From Desulfoglaeba alkanexedens ALDC (GTDB lineage Bacteria; Desulfobacterota; Syntrophobacteria; Syntrophobacterales; DSM-9756): 64,000 bases of DNA. The notes beneath the pieces were generated by a model. The model was not told the DNA's origin, made no database searches, and worked only from the letters and a program-made list of their open reading frames with translations. Location: positions 2,841,279-2,905,278 of the forward strand of contig NZ_CP040098.1 in the NCBI RefSeq assembly GCF_005377625.1, in the 5' to 3' direction. Positions 51,233 through 60,835 of the stretch are shown piece after piece. The position numbers and the translations under genes were made by a program. Position 1 is the first letter of the stretch. Each line of letters begins with the position of its first letter.

Positions 51233-52786
51233 ATGGAATGGAGTATCGGCAAAATCATGAGCAAGAGGGCGATGGTCAGCCCGAACAAACCTGCGCTTAT
51301 TTTCGAAGATAATCCTATAACTTATAAGCAGCTGAACGATGAAACCAATCGGATCGCGCATTTGTTGCAATCACTTGGTCTAAAAAAAGGGGACCGCATA
51401 TCCGTCGATCTTCTCAACTGTCCTGAATTCCTGGCCATTTATATGGCCGCCGCAAAGCTTGGACTTATCTTTGCCCCGCTCAACTTCCGCATGGTCGCCC
51501 CGGAGATCGAGTATCAACTAAAGAACTCCGGCGCGCGCCTGATCGTGTTTCATGATGCCTTCGCCAAGAATATCGAGCCCATACGCTCATCGACACAAGT
51601 GGAGGAAGACAAATTCATCGTCCTGCGAAGCGGCGCCTCAGAGCGAGGTGATTGTGGCGCCTGGGCGCGGGACTATCATGAACTGCTTCGAGAGCAGCCC
51701 TGCGATGAGCCGGTGGTGGCGGAATCCGTGAAGCTGTCCGATCCTTTGGCCATCATCTACACTTCCGGAGTCACCGGTAGTCCCAAGGGAGCGGTTTTGT
51801 CCCACGAACAGACCTACTACAAGAACTTCCAAATCATACTGTATACCGACATGCGGGAAGAGGATGTATTTTTGTCGCAATTACCGCTGTTTCATTCAGG
51901 AGGTTTATTCATTATCGCAACACCCGTCCTGTGCAGGGGAGCGACACTGGTCATGCGGGCCAATTTCCGGCCGGAGCAGTTTGCCGCCGATATCCAGCGC
52001 TATCGCGTTACGGTCATTTTTGCCCTTACCACGATGTGGCGGTTCGTGCTCCAGGCAAAAGCGCTGGATGGCGTCGACACGAGCAGTGTGAGGGTTGTCC
52101 TGGGCGGCGGGGAGCGTACGCCTGCGAGCCTCATAAAGGAGTTGGCGGAAAAGGGATTGTACATGCAAACCGGTTTTGGCCAGACGGAAAATTCCGCCAT
52201 GATGATGCTGCCGAAAGCGGATATCACGCGAAAAGCTGGATCTATCGGCCTGCCTGGCTTCTTTACGGAGGTTTGGATCGAGGATTCGAATGGCAGGAGA
52301 CTTCCTCCCGGCGAGATAGGGGAGATTGTTGCGACCGGTCCTACGGTCATGACCGGTTACTGGAATAATCCCGAGAAGACAAGGGAAACGATCGTCAACG
52401 GTGTGCTTCACACAGGTGATCTTGGATATACGGACAAGGACGGGTATTTCTACATCGTGGACAGGGCTAAAGACATGTATCGGAGCGGGGGCGAAAACGT
52501 CTACCCGGCGGAGATAGAAAGGGTTCTGTGTGAACATCCTAAAATAGAGAATGTTTCCATCATAGGTGTGCCTGATGATAAGTGGGGAGAGACAGGCAAG
52601 GCATTCATAGTCTGCAAGAAGGGGGAAACAATTACAAGGGACGAGATATATTCCTACCTGGACGGCAAGGTAGCCAGGTATAAGTTTCCCACGCATATTG
52701 TGCTGGTGGATTCATTGCCCATGACGTCCAGCGGAAAGATCAGGAAGTCGGCTCTCAAGGAAGCGGAAGCCACCGTCTTCGATTAG
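51233..52786 (+). CDS. Class I acyl-CoA ligase (AMP-forming)
   Basis: 517 aa. AMP-binding motif IIYTSGVTGSPKGAVLSHEQ, TGFGQTENSAMMML, HTGDLGYTDKDGYFYIVDRA and the C-terminal catalytic Lys in SSGKIRKSALKE are present. It activates a carboxylic acid to its CoA ester with ATP. First gene of the mutase operon, so it probably makes the CoA ester that enters the pathway. The specific acid cannot be read from sequence. Confidence 0.92.
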   Translation: MEWSIGKIMSKRAMVSPNKPALIFEDNPITYKQLNDETNRIAHLLQSLGLKKGDRISVDLLNCPEFLAIYMAAAKLGLIFAPLNFRMVAPEIEYQLKNSGARLIVFHDAFAKNIEPIRSSTQVEEDKFIVLRSGASERGDCGAWARDYHELLREQPCDEPVVAESVKLSDPLAIIYTSGVTGSPKGAVLSHEQTYYKNFQIILYTDMREEDVFLSQLPLFHSGGLFIIATPVLCRGATLVMRANFRPEQFAADIQRYRVTVIFALTTMWRFVLQAKALDGVDTSSVRVVLGGGERTPASLIKELAEKGLYMQTGFGQTENSAMMMLPKADITRKAGSIGLPGFFTEVWIEDSNGRRLPPGEIGEIVATGPTVMTGYWNNPEKTRETIVNGVLHTGDLGYTDKDGYFYIVDRAKDMYRSGGENVYPAEIERVLCEHPKIENVSIIGVPDDKWGETGKAFIVCKKGETITRDEIYSYLDGKVARYKFPTHIVLVDSLPMTSSGKIRKSALKEAEATVFD

Positions 52787-52936
52787 AGAGGCCTTTCTGA
52801 CAAAGGGAGTGCCTGCCTGAGGGGAAAGCACCAAAAGCTCTGGGTGCGGCGTGGTGGGTTTGGACAGCGATTCGCGGGTGAGGCGATGCAGTGCTTGGTT
52901 GAATAAGAATTCTACAGTCTTGGAAGAGGTGTGTAA

Positions 52937-54682
52937 GTGAGCTCAGCAAACGAAAAAATAGCGCATGAGCGGAAAGAATGGCAGGAAAAGGTGGTTTCCA
53001 AGGCGCTCGAAAAACTGGGCCTTGAGGAGAATCCGGTATCCTTTTACTCGCCTGACCTATTGGGGGATTTCGATTTTCTCTCCAAGGTGGGGTTTCCCGG
53101 GCAATACCCTTTCACGGCCGGCAATGATGTGGTACCCCGGTGGCAGGCATTTGCGGCCAAGATGGCCAGGGCCCAGGAACGTTATGAGTGGGGGGCGGGC
53201 AGTGTAGGGAAGTACGCCGGCTTTGGGACTCCGGAGGACTATCGCGACTACCTGGTGCGCATGCACGCCATGGGCCGCAAGGGTGGACCCAACATGGCCT
53301 TGGATCTACCGACCCAATGCGGGTACGATTCGGACAGCCCGTGGGCGGAAGGCGAAGTGGGCCGCGTAGGGGTCGCGATTGACAGCTTGCGCGACTTTGA
53401 GATCATCTATGAACCATACACCGGGGAGCTGGAATTGGATCGAATATCTTCCAATTTTACCATCAATGCTCCCGCTGCGGTCATTATCGCCATGTACGCC
53501 GCTCTTGCCGAAAAGCGAGGTGTTCCCCTTGCCGCTTTACGCGGGACACCGCAAAACGACACTCTCAAGGAATATATTGCCCGGGGAATGTACATATTTC
53601 CACCGGGGCCGTCTCTGCGGCTCTTTCGCGATATCTTGGTCTTTTGCACCGAAAAGATGCCGAAATTCAACATAACGAGCATCGGCGGCTATCATATAAG
53701 AGAGGCCGGTGCCACGCGGGAGCAGGATCTTGCTTTCAGTATGGCCATTGGAGCCGCATATCTTCAGGCCGGGGTCGATGCCGGGCTGAACATCGATTCG
53801 TTCGCTCCCCAATTCACCTTCAACGCCTTTGGCGGAAGCATGGAGATCTATCATGAGATCGCCTTTCAACGCGCCGCTCGTCGGATGTGGGCCGGTCTGC
53901 TGAAAAACAGGTTCGGCGCGAAAAACCCCCGGTCGATGATGATCCGGCAGATATCCACCGCCCATATCGGCTGTTCAAGCACCACGCTGCAGCGGCCCCT
54001 CAACAACCTGAGCCGGGCCGTGGTAGGGGGTCTGGCCGCAGGCATGTCCGGCGGCATTCCCGGCACATTTCCCCCCTATGATGAACCGCTCGGCCTGGGA
54101 CACAGCCTGGAGGCCCAGCAACTTTCACATGACGCCACTCGCATCCTCATATACGAGGCAAAGGTAGGTGGAGTGAGCGATCCATGGGCCGGGTCGTATT
54201 TCATGGAATCGCTTACCAATGAAATCGAGGAGGCTGCATGGGAGGAGTTCGAAAGGATCGAAAAGATGGGAGGGGCGGTGCCCGCTATAGAAAGCGGATA
54301 TATGAAAAAGGCTGTGGCGCGAAGCGCCTATGAAAAGCAGAGGAAGATAGAAAGACAGGAAGAGTTCGTCGTTGGTGTGAATTGTTTTAACGGACCTCAC
54401 GAGATTGACGTTGAGGTGAGCCGCACCGTCGAGGAGGTCTATGCGCCTGAATTGCTTGAAACGGCGGAACGCCGCAAATGTGAGAGCCTGACGCGGCTCA
54501 AGCGGGAACGGGACGGACGGGCTCTGAGAGAGCATCTTGACCGGCTGAAACTAAATGCCGCCGACGAATCGAAAAATCTGATGCCGGATATTCTGGCATG
54601 CGTGAAATCTTATGCAACCCTTCAAGAGATATGCGATGTGCTGAGGGAGGTCTTCGGGGAGGCGCAGCCGACCAAGTTGTAG
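52937..54682 (+). CDS. B12-dependent acyl-CoA mutase, large (substrate-binding) subunit
   Basis: 581 aa, the methylmalonyl-CoA mutase alpha-type domain without the B12 domain, as in isobutyryl- and hydroxyisobutyryl-CoA mutases. GYHIREAGAT carries the active-site His (253). Pocket positions differ from known types: Tyr93 (KYAGFGTPED) as in methylmalonyl-CoA mutase, but Gln292 (FAPQFTFNAFGG) where that enzyme has Arg207, and TQCGYDSD at 126-133. So the enzyme is unlikely to use methylmalonyl-CoA; the substrate is unknown. GTG start at 52937 with GAGG upstream. The small subunit is encoded at 60333-60761. Confidence 0.92.
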   Translation: MSSANEKIAHERKEWQEKVVSKALEKLGLEENPVSFYSPDLLGDFDFLSKVGFPGQYPFTAGNDVVPRWQAFAAKMARAQERYEWGAGSVGKYAGFGTPEDYRDYLVRMHAMGRKGGPNMALDLPTQCGYDSDSPWAEGEVGRVGVAIDSLRDFEIIYEPYTGELELDRISSNFTINAPAAVIIAMYAALAEKRGVPLAALRGTPQNDTLKEYIARGMYIFPPGPSLRLFRDILVFCTEKMPKFNITSIGGYHIREAGATREQDLAFSMAIGAAYLQAGVDAGLNIDSFAPQFTFNAFGGSMEIYHEIAFQRAARRMWAGLLKNRFGAKNPRSMMIRQISTAHIGCSSTTLQRPLNNLSRAVVGGLAAGMSGGIPGTFPPYDEPLGLGHSLEAQQLSHDATRILIYEAKVGGVSDPWAGSYFMESLTNEIEEAAWEEFERIEKMGGAVPAIESGYMKKAVARSAYEKQRKIERQEEFVVGVNCFNGPHEIDVEVSRTVEEVYAPELLETAERRKCESLTRLKRERDGRALREHLDRLKLNAADESKNLMPDILACVKSYATLQEICDVLREVFGEAQPTKL

Positions 54683-54746
54683 GATCGTCGGCCGCGGGAG
54701 TGCAACGAGCAGGCTTTTGTCCATATTGAGGAGAAGGGAATCAACC

Positions 54747-55052
54747 GTGGAAGAAAGCGTTCTGACTTTCGTTTCGGGGGCGCTGCTGTTCAATGCTATT
54801 CCGCATCTGGTGCGCGGAATCTGTGGGGATCGGCATATGACGCCGTTCAGCCGGACGTCAAGTGCGGTGACCAACGTCATTTGGGCATGGGTCAACATCG
54901 TCATCGGTGGCTGGCTTCTCATGTCGGCCACAGCGGTCGATCTGGCGGCGAAGGAGGTCGCATGCTTTGCCGCCGGGGGCTTTGTTCTGTCGCTGTTTCT
55001 CGCTTGGTTCTGGTCGAACCCTGAAGCCCGGCTGCCCTGGCATAAACAATGA
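54747..55052 (+). CDS. Small membrane protein in the mutase operon
   Basis: 101 aa with about three hydrophobic segments (LTFVSGALLFNAIPHLVRGI, IWAWVNIVIGGWLLMSATAV, CFAAGGFVLSLFLAWFWSNP). I chose the GTG at 54747, with AAGGGA 7 nt upstream. No family recognised; FNAIPHLVRGICGDRHMTPF looks like a conserved core. Its role, transport or otherwise, is not evident. Confidence 0.6.
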   Translation: MEESVLTFVSGALLFNAIPHLVRGICGDRHMTPFSRTSSAVTNVIWAWVNIVIGGWLLMSATAVDLAAKEVACFAAGGFVLSLFLAWFWSNPEARLPWHKQ

Positions 55053-55125
55053 GATAACGAGTCCGGGTTGCGTACCGCCACGCGGCGGAGTGGTCCTATG
55101 AGGCTGTCTAAGAATATACTTCAGC

Positions 55126-55315
55126 CTTCTGAGGATTGAGTGTCCGTTTTCTCGCGTAGGGGCGGCTCGCGAAAGGGCGCACAAGGAGCGGCTCATGCCC
55201 TGTAGGAGCCGGCTTGCCGGCGACTCCGGTCGCGGCCAAGCCCGTTCCTACAGGAACAAAGAACCTCAGGGGCCGACTTTGATGAGCTCGTTTCTGGACA
55301 GGCTCTATTCACAAT
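55126..55315. repeat. BIME-like repeat, copy C (opposite orientation)
   Basis: Starts GGATTGAGTGTCCGTTTTCT-CGCGTAGGGGCGG, holds arms GTAGGAGCCGGCTTGCCGGC and GGCCAAGCCCGTTCCTAC, and ends AACCTCAGGGGCCGACTTTG-ATGAGCTCGTTTCTGGACAG. In reverse complement it matches copy B (42690-43030) at both outer ends and in the core. It lies in the 295-nt gap 55053-55347 inside the mutase operon; no gene is there. Confidence 0.85.
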
Positions 55316-55347
55316 TCACCACATCTTGGATTGAAGGACGGGCTTAG

Positions 55348-56688
55348 ATGGAAAAGACCGTTATGCCGATGACGAGGAGGCTCGCCGGCTTCATCGCCGG
55401 ATACAACGCCGGGGGGATTCCCTCAGTGGTTTACGAGCATGCCAAGGTTGCATTTTTGGACTGGCTGGGTGTAACCCTTGGGGGTAAGGAGGATCCCCTT
55501 GTGAAGAAACTGATCGCCTACTCGGAGCTCATGGGTGGGAACGAGCAGGCGACGATCCTGGGATACGGTGTCAAGAAATCGCTTGAGCAGGCTGCGCTGA
55601 TCAATGGTTCGGCTTCGCACGCCCTGGATTTCGACGATACCCTCGAAGCCTCTCTTGGGCATCCTTCGGTAACCTTGTTTCCTTCTCTTTTGGCCCTTGC
55701 CGAGTGGCAGGGGAGAAGCGGTATCGATTTCCTGACCGCGTATGTCATAGGCTTGAAGGCCGCGGCTGTCATCGGCGCCTGTGCCGGCCTTCCCCACTAC
55801 ATGTCGGGATCTCACGCGACGGCGACCATTGGGCATCTTGCTTCCGCGGCGGCGAGCGCCAGGCTTCTTGAGCTGGACGAGCAGCAGACCCTTTTTGCGC
55901 TGGGCATTGCCGGGACCCAGGCTGCCGGGCTCAAAAGGGTTTTCGGTACCATGTGCAAGCCACTTCATGCGGGCAGGGCTTCCCAGGCCGGATTGACGGC
56001 GGCCCTTCTTGCGAAAGAGGGTTTTACCAGTGCCGAAGATATCTTGGAAGGACCGCACGGATTTTTTGCCGTTTTGAAGGGAGAAGTGAAAGAAGCCGTG
56101 CTGGAATCGCTTGGGAAAACCTGGGACATCGAAAAGCTTGCGCAAAAATACCATGCTTCTTGTCATGCGACACACTCTCCCATAGAGGCGGCCGTATGGC
56201 TTGTGGAAACACACCGCATCAAGGCTCGGGATCTGCGTGAGATCAAGGTTTTTGTGTCACAGCTCGCACTCGACGCCGCCGGAAAGCTTGCACCGACCTC
56301 CGGCCTGGAGGGAAAGTTCAGCATTCCTTATTGCGTGGTCAATGCGATTCTGCGGAGGGACACGGGAATGACGGCATTTACCGATGAAAAGGTTCGAGAC
56401 GCAGAGGTCGCAGAGTATATGAAGAAGGTAAAGCTGGAGCTCGACGATGGGCTCGGAGGCCTCGAAGCACGCGTAGTGCTGGTTGACAACGGCGGCGAGG
56501 AATATGTGAAAACGTGGGACATCTTGAAAGACATTCCGGATCTGGAGACGAAGAAAAGAAAAATAGGGGATAAATTTTCCGATCTCTGCCGAGCCGTCCT
56601 TGGAGACACCAAGACTCGGAAATTAAGAGATCAGGTGGTATCTTTGGAAAAGCTGGACGCTATGCCGAGGATCATCGAACAGATTTAG
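55348..56688 (+). CDS. MmgE/PrpD family protein
   Basis: 446 aa. HALDFDDTLEASLGHPSVTL, the GIAGTQAAGLKRVFGTMCKP segment with nearby LHAGRASQAG, and KYHASCHATHSPIEA are characteristic of the MmgE/PrpD fold, which includes 2-methylcitrate dehydratase and cis-aconitate decarboxylase. The reaction here is unknown. Between the mutase large subunit and the thiolase it may hydrate, dehydrate or decarboxylate an intermediate. No citrate synthase-like gene is present, so a methylcitrate cycle is unlikely. Confidence 0.88.
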   Translation: MEKTVMPMTRRLAGFIAGYNAGGIPSVVYEHAKVAFLDWLGVTLGGKEDPLVKKLIAYSELMGGNEQATILGYGVKKSLEQAALINGSASHALDFDDTLEASLGHPSVTLFPSLLALAEWQGRSGIDFLTAYVIGLKAAAVIGACAGLPHYMSGSHATATIGHLASAAASARLLELDEQQTLFALGIAGTQAAGLKRVFGTMCKPLHAGRASQAGLTAALLAKEGFTSAEDILEGPHGFFAVLKGEVKEAVLESLGKTWDIEKLAQKYHASCHATHSPIEAAVWLVETHRIKARDLREIKVFVSQLALDAAGKLAPTSGLEGKFSIPYCVVNAILRRDTGMTAFTDEKVRDAEVAEYMKKVKLELDDGLGGLEARVVLVDNGGEEYVKTWDILKDIPDLETKKRKIGDKFSDLCRAVLGDTKTRKLRDQVVSLEKLDAMPRIIEQI

Positions 56689-56839
56689 CAGGTTTCGCAA
56701 ACCCAGTGGTTTGGAAGTTGCCCAAACAGGCTTGCAAGAGTATTTGCTGGCGTTATTGGTCGGAAGGCGGTCATGAGTGTTGCCGGCTCCCGTGGAGATT
56801 CCGTGTCGGTTGAAGAAATCGTCATTGAGGAGGATTGGA

Positions 56840-58033
56840 ATGGCTGAGAAATGTGTGATTGTGAGCGCCAAGAGAACACCTTTTGGTAGATACTTGGGTT
56901 CTCTGTCCGAGATGGAGCCCCTCGACGTTGCCGTCCATACCGCCAAGGCGGTGCTGAATGCACCGGGGAGAGATATTGGAGCCGATATCCAGCAGATCTT
57001 CGTTGGGAACTGTATTCCGAGCGCCTTTGAAACTGGCTCGGTTACCGGAAGACAGATTGGCCTGAAGCTCGGCCTTGATGTTTTTACAACCACCATCGAT
57101 ACCGCTTGTTGTGCCCCTCTTACGGGTCTGCGAATGGCCTGTTGGGGGATGCGACTGGGCGAGATCGAGTCTGCTCTTGTGATCGGGGTTGAGGCCATGA
57201 GCCGTACGCCGCATGGGAGCCGTCAATTCAGGACGGGAGTCCGGATTGGGTCCGTCATGCTGCCGGACCCGATATATCCGATTTCGTATCCCGGCTATAA
57301 TCCGGTATCTGTGGATGCCTCGGATGGTGCGGAAAAGTATGGCATTTCAAAACGGATGCTGGATTCTTTTGCGATGGGATCCCATTTGAAATGGGAGAAG
57401 GCGGCGCGAGAAGGTAAATTCGATGACGAACTGGCGCCCATTCCAGTCGTAAAGGGTCGGGAGAGGTATCTGTTTGCCCAGGACGAGATGCCCCGTCCCG
57501 GCGGGTCCGTGGCCGCAATCGAAATGCTGCCGACTGTATTCGGAGCTAAAACAACCACGGCGGGAAACGCTCCCGGACTCAACGACGGTGCTTCCGCAAT
57601 GGTGGTGATGACGGAAAGAAAGGCCAAGGAGCTGGGCCTGCCGGTGCTGGGCACCATTGTGGATCAGGTGGGTAGGACCGATCAACCGTTTGGCATCTCC
57701 TGGATCCCCGCAAAGGTTATCGAGAAGCTTCTGGGCAGGACCGCCATGGCCATCGAGGACATGGATCTCATCGAAATCAACGAAGCGTTTGCGGCCATGC
57801 CGTTGGTGAGTACACGGATACTTTCGGGAGGCGATGACAGGAAGTGGCTCGAGCTGATCGCCAAGACCAATGTCAATGGGGGAGCCATCGCCGTTGGCCA
57901 TCCAGTTGGTGCTTCAGGGCTCAGGATAACCATGACAATGATGTACGAGCTGCGGCGAAGGGGCGGCGGAATGGGTATTGCTGCAATCTGCGGCGGCCTG
58001 ACCCAGGGAGAGGCCGTGATAATCAAGGTATAA
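56840..58033 (+). CDS. Thiolase family protein (acetyl-CoA acetyltransferase-like)
   Basis: 397 aa. LIEINEAFAAM and VGHPVGASGLRITM give the Asn and His motifs, and AAICGGLTQGEAVI the C-terminal Cys. The nucleophilic Cys region is TIDTACCAPLTGLRMA (Cys90/Cys91) rather than the usual C(G/S)SG, an atypical loop that may alter acceptor use. It probably cleaves a 3-ketoacyl-CoA from the preceding dehydrogenase. AGGAGG precedes the ATG at 56840. Confidence 0.9.
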   Translation: MAEKCVIVSAKRTPFGRYLGSLSEMEPLDVAVHTAKAVLNAPGRDIGADIQQIFVGNCIPSAFETGSVTGRQIGLKLGLDVFTTTIDTACCAPLTGLRMACWGMRLGEIESALVIGVEAMSRTPHGSRQFRTGVRIGSVMLPDPIYPISYPGYNPVSVDASDGAEKYGISKRMLDSFAMGSHLKWEKAAREGKFDDELAPIPVVKGRERYLFAQDEMPRPGGSVAAIEMLPTVFGAKTTTAGNAPGLNDGASAMVVMTERKAKELGLPVLGTIVDQVGRTDQPFGISWIPAKVIEKLLGRTAMAIEDMDLIEINEAFAAMPLVSTRILSGGDDRKWLELIAKTNVNGGAIAVGHPVGASGLRITMTMMYELRRRGGGMGIAAICGGLTQGEAVIIKV

Positions 58034-58101
58034 GCAAGCGATGTCGCTTTCCTGACGGCCTCTGTCTATCCAAGTGCTCTATATAGTAGGGAGGTTTACA
58101 T

Positions 58102-60195
58102 ATGCCGGAAGTTACCTATCGGTTGGATTCCGAAATGCGATTGGCGACATTCCTCATCGATACCGCCGCCCCTGTCAATGCCATAGGGGAACAGTTCATC
58201 AAAGACCTTGCAGAATGTACCCGAAGGGCCAACGAAGATGGCGTGAACGGTGTGATCCTGGCATCGGCAAAGCAGAAGAGTTTCCTGGACGGCGCGAACC
58301 TCAAGGAGATAAGGACCGCGGCCTCTGCTTTCGCCTTAAAACACATGGTGCGCAGTCTCCAAGACGTGTTCTCCGAATTGGCCAAGAGTCCGTTTCCCGT
58401 TGTAGCTGTGCTTACGGGGCAGACTGCATTGGGGGGTGGTTTCGAGATGATCCTGTGGACCTGCGACCATGTGTTTGCGACCGAAGGATGTAGGATGGGG
58501 CTGCCGGAGACCAATATCGGCTTGTTTCCCGCAGGGGGCGGTCCCGAGTCTCTCAGGAGACTGGTCGGATTGGAGAAGATGCTGGACCTGGTGATGAAGG
58601 GACAGGTCCTTCCTGCCGAGGCCTACGTACCTACGGGGGTGGTGAGCATTGTCGGTAAAAAGGAAATCTTCCTGGAAGCTGGGAAATGGCTCAAGAATCA
58701 TCCCGGAGTTATCAATCGCAACTACGACCCGACATGGCAGGAGCCGGGCATCCAGGGCATCGAGGAACGCAAGCAGCTCGTTCAACAGGCGCGAGCCTTG
58801 TATTGTGTTTGTCCCGAAAGACCCTACCTGCGCGCCGTGTTGGATGCCGTTGAAGAAGGTCTGACCTTGCCGTTCGAGGAAGCTGCTGGGGCCGAGATCA
58901 AATATTTCGCTCCGCTGATTGAAAATGAAAATGTGCGCAACAAGATCGACTTTTTTTTCCTCACGACCAGTATCGCCCCGAAGCTGGCTGTGGCAAACGT
59001 GAAGAAGGCCGTTGCAGTGCCTCGTCTCGCGATCCTGGGTGCTGGTCTGATGGGCCGGGGTATTGCCCAGGTCTGTGCGGACAGGGGCATTAGAGTGCTT
59101 CTCTTGGATGTCGATCTGAAGACGGCGAAAAAAGCGGTGGAAAATATAGACTCCAGCCTCGATTCCCTGGTGCGGAAGGGGCGCTGGAGCGCTGAGCGCA
59201 AGGCCTCCGTCATGGCCAATATCAATGTCGGTGATGACTATACCGCCCTCAAGGATGTGCCGTTGGTCATTGAGGCGGTTTTCGAGGACCTGGAGCTCAA
59301 ACGGAAAGTATTGAAGCAGGTGCAGGACGTGAATCCCGACATTATTTTTGCGTCGAATACTTCGACCATTCCCATGGACGAAATCGCCGCCGAGTCGGCC
59401 CGCCCTGAACAGGTTGTCGGGATGCATTATTTTTCCCCCGTACCCCTGATGCCCTTGCTGGAGGTGATCCAAGGGCCGCGAACGTCGGAAAGTGCGCTCG
59501 CCACGGCGGTGGTTACAGGGCGGCAGCAGGGAAAGACCTGCATCGTCGTCGGAGACGGTCCAGGCTTCTATACCAGCCGAACGTTCGGAGTCTACGTAAC
59601 GATGGGGTTCTTCCTGGCCGAACTGGGCATCAATCCATGGGAAGTGGACCGTCTTGCGTTGGAAGCCGGATTTCCACAGGGTCCGTTGAATGTATATGGA
59701 ACGGCGGGCGGAAACGTCATCTATCACGCCGCGTTATTCCTAAAGTCCAGGCGGCCGGAGTTCACGGAAATCCCCAAGACCATGATCAACATGTACGAGG
59801 CCGGCTATGTCGGTGCGGGCAAGCCCTGCTTTTACAAGAACGGGTCGCAACCGGATGAGTCAGTGCTCCAATTCATTGTGAGGAATGAAAGCCTGCCGGT
59901 TCCCGATGCGGCAACGGCCAAGGAGATGTTACTGCTTGCGATGGTCAATCAGGCATTTCATTGCCTGGATGAAGGTGTTCTCAGGAACTATTACTCGATG
60001 GACTTGGGTGCGGTCCTGGGAATAGGCTTTCCGGACTGCTGGCACGGTCCTGGTCGCTACGTAAGTCTTAAGGGGGTGAGTGCGACAAGGAAGCGCCTGC
60101 AACAGTTGCATGACCAATACGGATTGGCCTTTTTAACCCCGGCTGCCGAGTTTAGCCGACTGGCCGCATGCGGCGTGGACAGAGGCCTTATTTGA
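58102..60195 (+). CDS. Fused enoyl-CoA hydratase / 3-hydroxyacyl-CoA dehydrogenase (FadJ/FadB-like)
   Basis: 697 aa. The crotonase half (about 1-290) has ALGGGFEMILWTCDHVFATE and MGLPETNIGLFPAGGGPESL with both catalytic Glu. The dehydrogenase half (from about 305) has LGAGLMGRGIAQVCADRGI for NAD and GMHYFSPVPLMPLLEVIQGP with the catalytic His. It performs two beta-oxidation steps; no acyl-CoA dehydrogenase is encoded nearby. GGGAGG precedes the ATG. The gene lies downstream of the thiolase gene. Confidence 0.94.
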   Translation: MPEVTYRLDSEMRLATFLIDTAAPVNAIGEQFIKDLAECTRRANEDGVNGVILASAKQKSFLDGANLKEIRTAASAFALKHMVRSLQDVFSELAKSPFPVVAVLTGQTALGGGFEMILWTCDHVFATEGCRMGLPETNIGLFPAGGGPESLRRLVGLEKMLDLVMKGQVLPAEAYVPTGVVSIVGKKEIFLEAGKWLKNHPGVINRNYDPTWQEPGIQGIEERKQLVQQARALYCVCPERPYLRAVLDAVEEGLTLPFEEAAGAEIKYFAPLIENENVRNKIDFFFLTTSIAPKLAVANVKKAVAVPRLAILGAGLMGRGIAQVCADRGIRVLLLDVDLKTAKKAVENIDSSLDSLVRKGRWSAERKASVMANINVGDDYTALKDVPLVIEAVFEDLELKRKVLKQVQDVNPDIIFASNTSTIPMDEIAAESARPEQVVGMHYFSPVPLMPLLEVIQGPRTSESALATAVVTGRQQGKTCIVVGDGPGFYTSRTFGVYVTMGFFLAELGINPWEVDRLALEAGFPQGPLNVYGTAGGNVIYHAALFLKSRRPEFTEIPKTMINMYEAGYVGAGKPCFYKNGSQPDESVLQFIVRNESLPVPDAATAKEMLLLAMVNQAFHCLDEGVLRNYYSMDLGAVLGIGFPDCWHGPGRYVSLKGVSATRKRLQQLHDQYGLAFLTPAAEFSRLAACGVDRGLI

Positions 60196-60332
60196 CCCAT
60201 CGGTGAGCCGAGATGAGGGAGGCAGGGATTTTACAACCCATGGATGCCAGCGTTTCCGGACATGGGGGCGCGATGGAGTCGCATCCGTGGTCTGTATCGA
60301 ACAACCTGTGTCCCGTGGGAGAGGTTATTTAG

Positions 60333-60761
60333 ATGAACACCGAGAAAAGAGTGAGAGTTCTGGTGGGGAAACCGGGCCTCGACGGTCATGACCGTGGTGC
60401 CCAGGTGATAGCCTACGGACTTAGAGATCTGGGCTTTGAGGTTGTTTATACCGGCCTGCGCCAAAAGCCCGAAGACATCGCCCGGGCAGCGGTGGAGGAG
60501 GATGTGGACGTTGTGGGGCTCTCGATTCTCTCCGGTTCTCATTTGGCTATGACGCGCAAGGTAATCGAAAAGCTGGCCGAGCTGAAGGCCGGTGACATCA
60601 TGGTTCTTGTCGGTGGTGTGATTCCAGAAGAAGACATTGCCAAGCTCAAGGAGATGGGGGTTGCGGGGGTATTCACGGCGGGAACCTCGATCGGCGAAAT
60701 TGCGGAGTTCATCCGCTCGCATGTTCGTAATCAAGGGCCCGGCTCCCAGTCGGTCGCATAA
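60333..60761 (+). CDS. B12-binding small subunit of the acyl-CoA mutase
   Basis: 142-aa cobalamin-binding domain. [20 protein letters not shown] contains the DxHxxG motif, with His19 the lower cobalt ligand; SILSGSH and [19 protein letters not shown] complete the fold. It pairs with the large subunit encoded 5.6 kb upstream. Small subunits of this size occur in isobutyryl- and hydroxyisobutyryl-CoA mutases. Confidence 0.95.
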   Translation: MNTEKRVRVLVGKPGLDGHDRGAQVIAYGLRDLGFEVVYTGLRQKPEDIARAAVEEDVDVVGLSILSGSHLAMTRKVIEKLAELKAGDIMVLVGGVIPEEDIAKLKEMGVAGVFTAGTSIGEIAEFIRSHVRNQGPGSQSVA

Positions 60762-60835
60762 CGAAGGAACCGGCTCTTCTTGAAAGGTGACGGGCACGGA
60801 TTCCACCCGAGGGCACCCAACAAGATGAGGCTTTG

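Noticed and set aside
52787-52936. Cobalamin riboswitch before the mutase gene
   Set aside because: No B12-box-like conserved core was recognised in the 150 nt available.
55348-56688. 2-methylcitrate dehydratase of a methylcitrate cycle
   Set aside because: No methylcitrate synthase or lyase gene is nearby; context is a mutase pathway.
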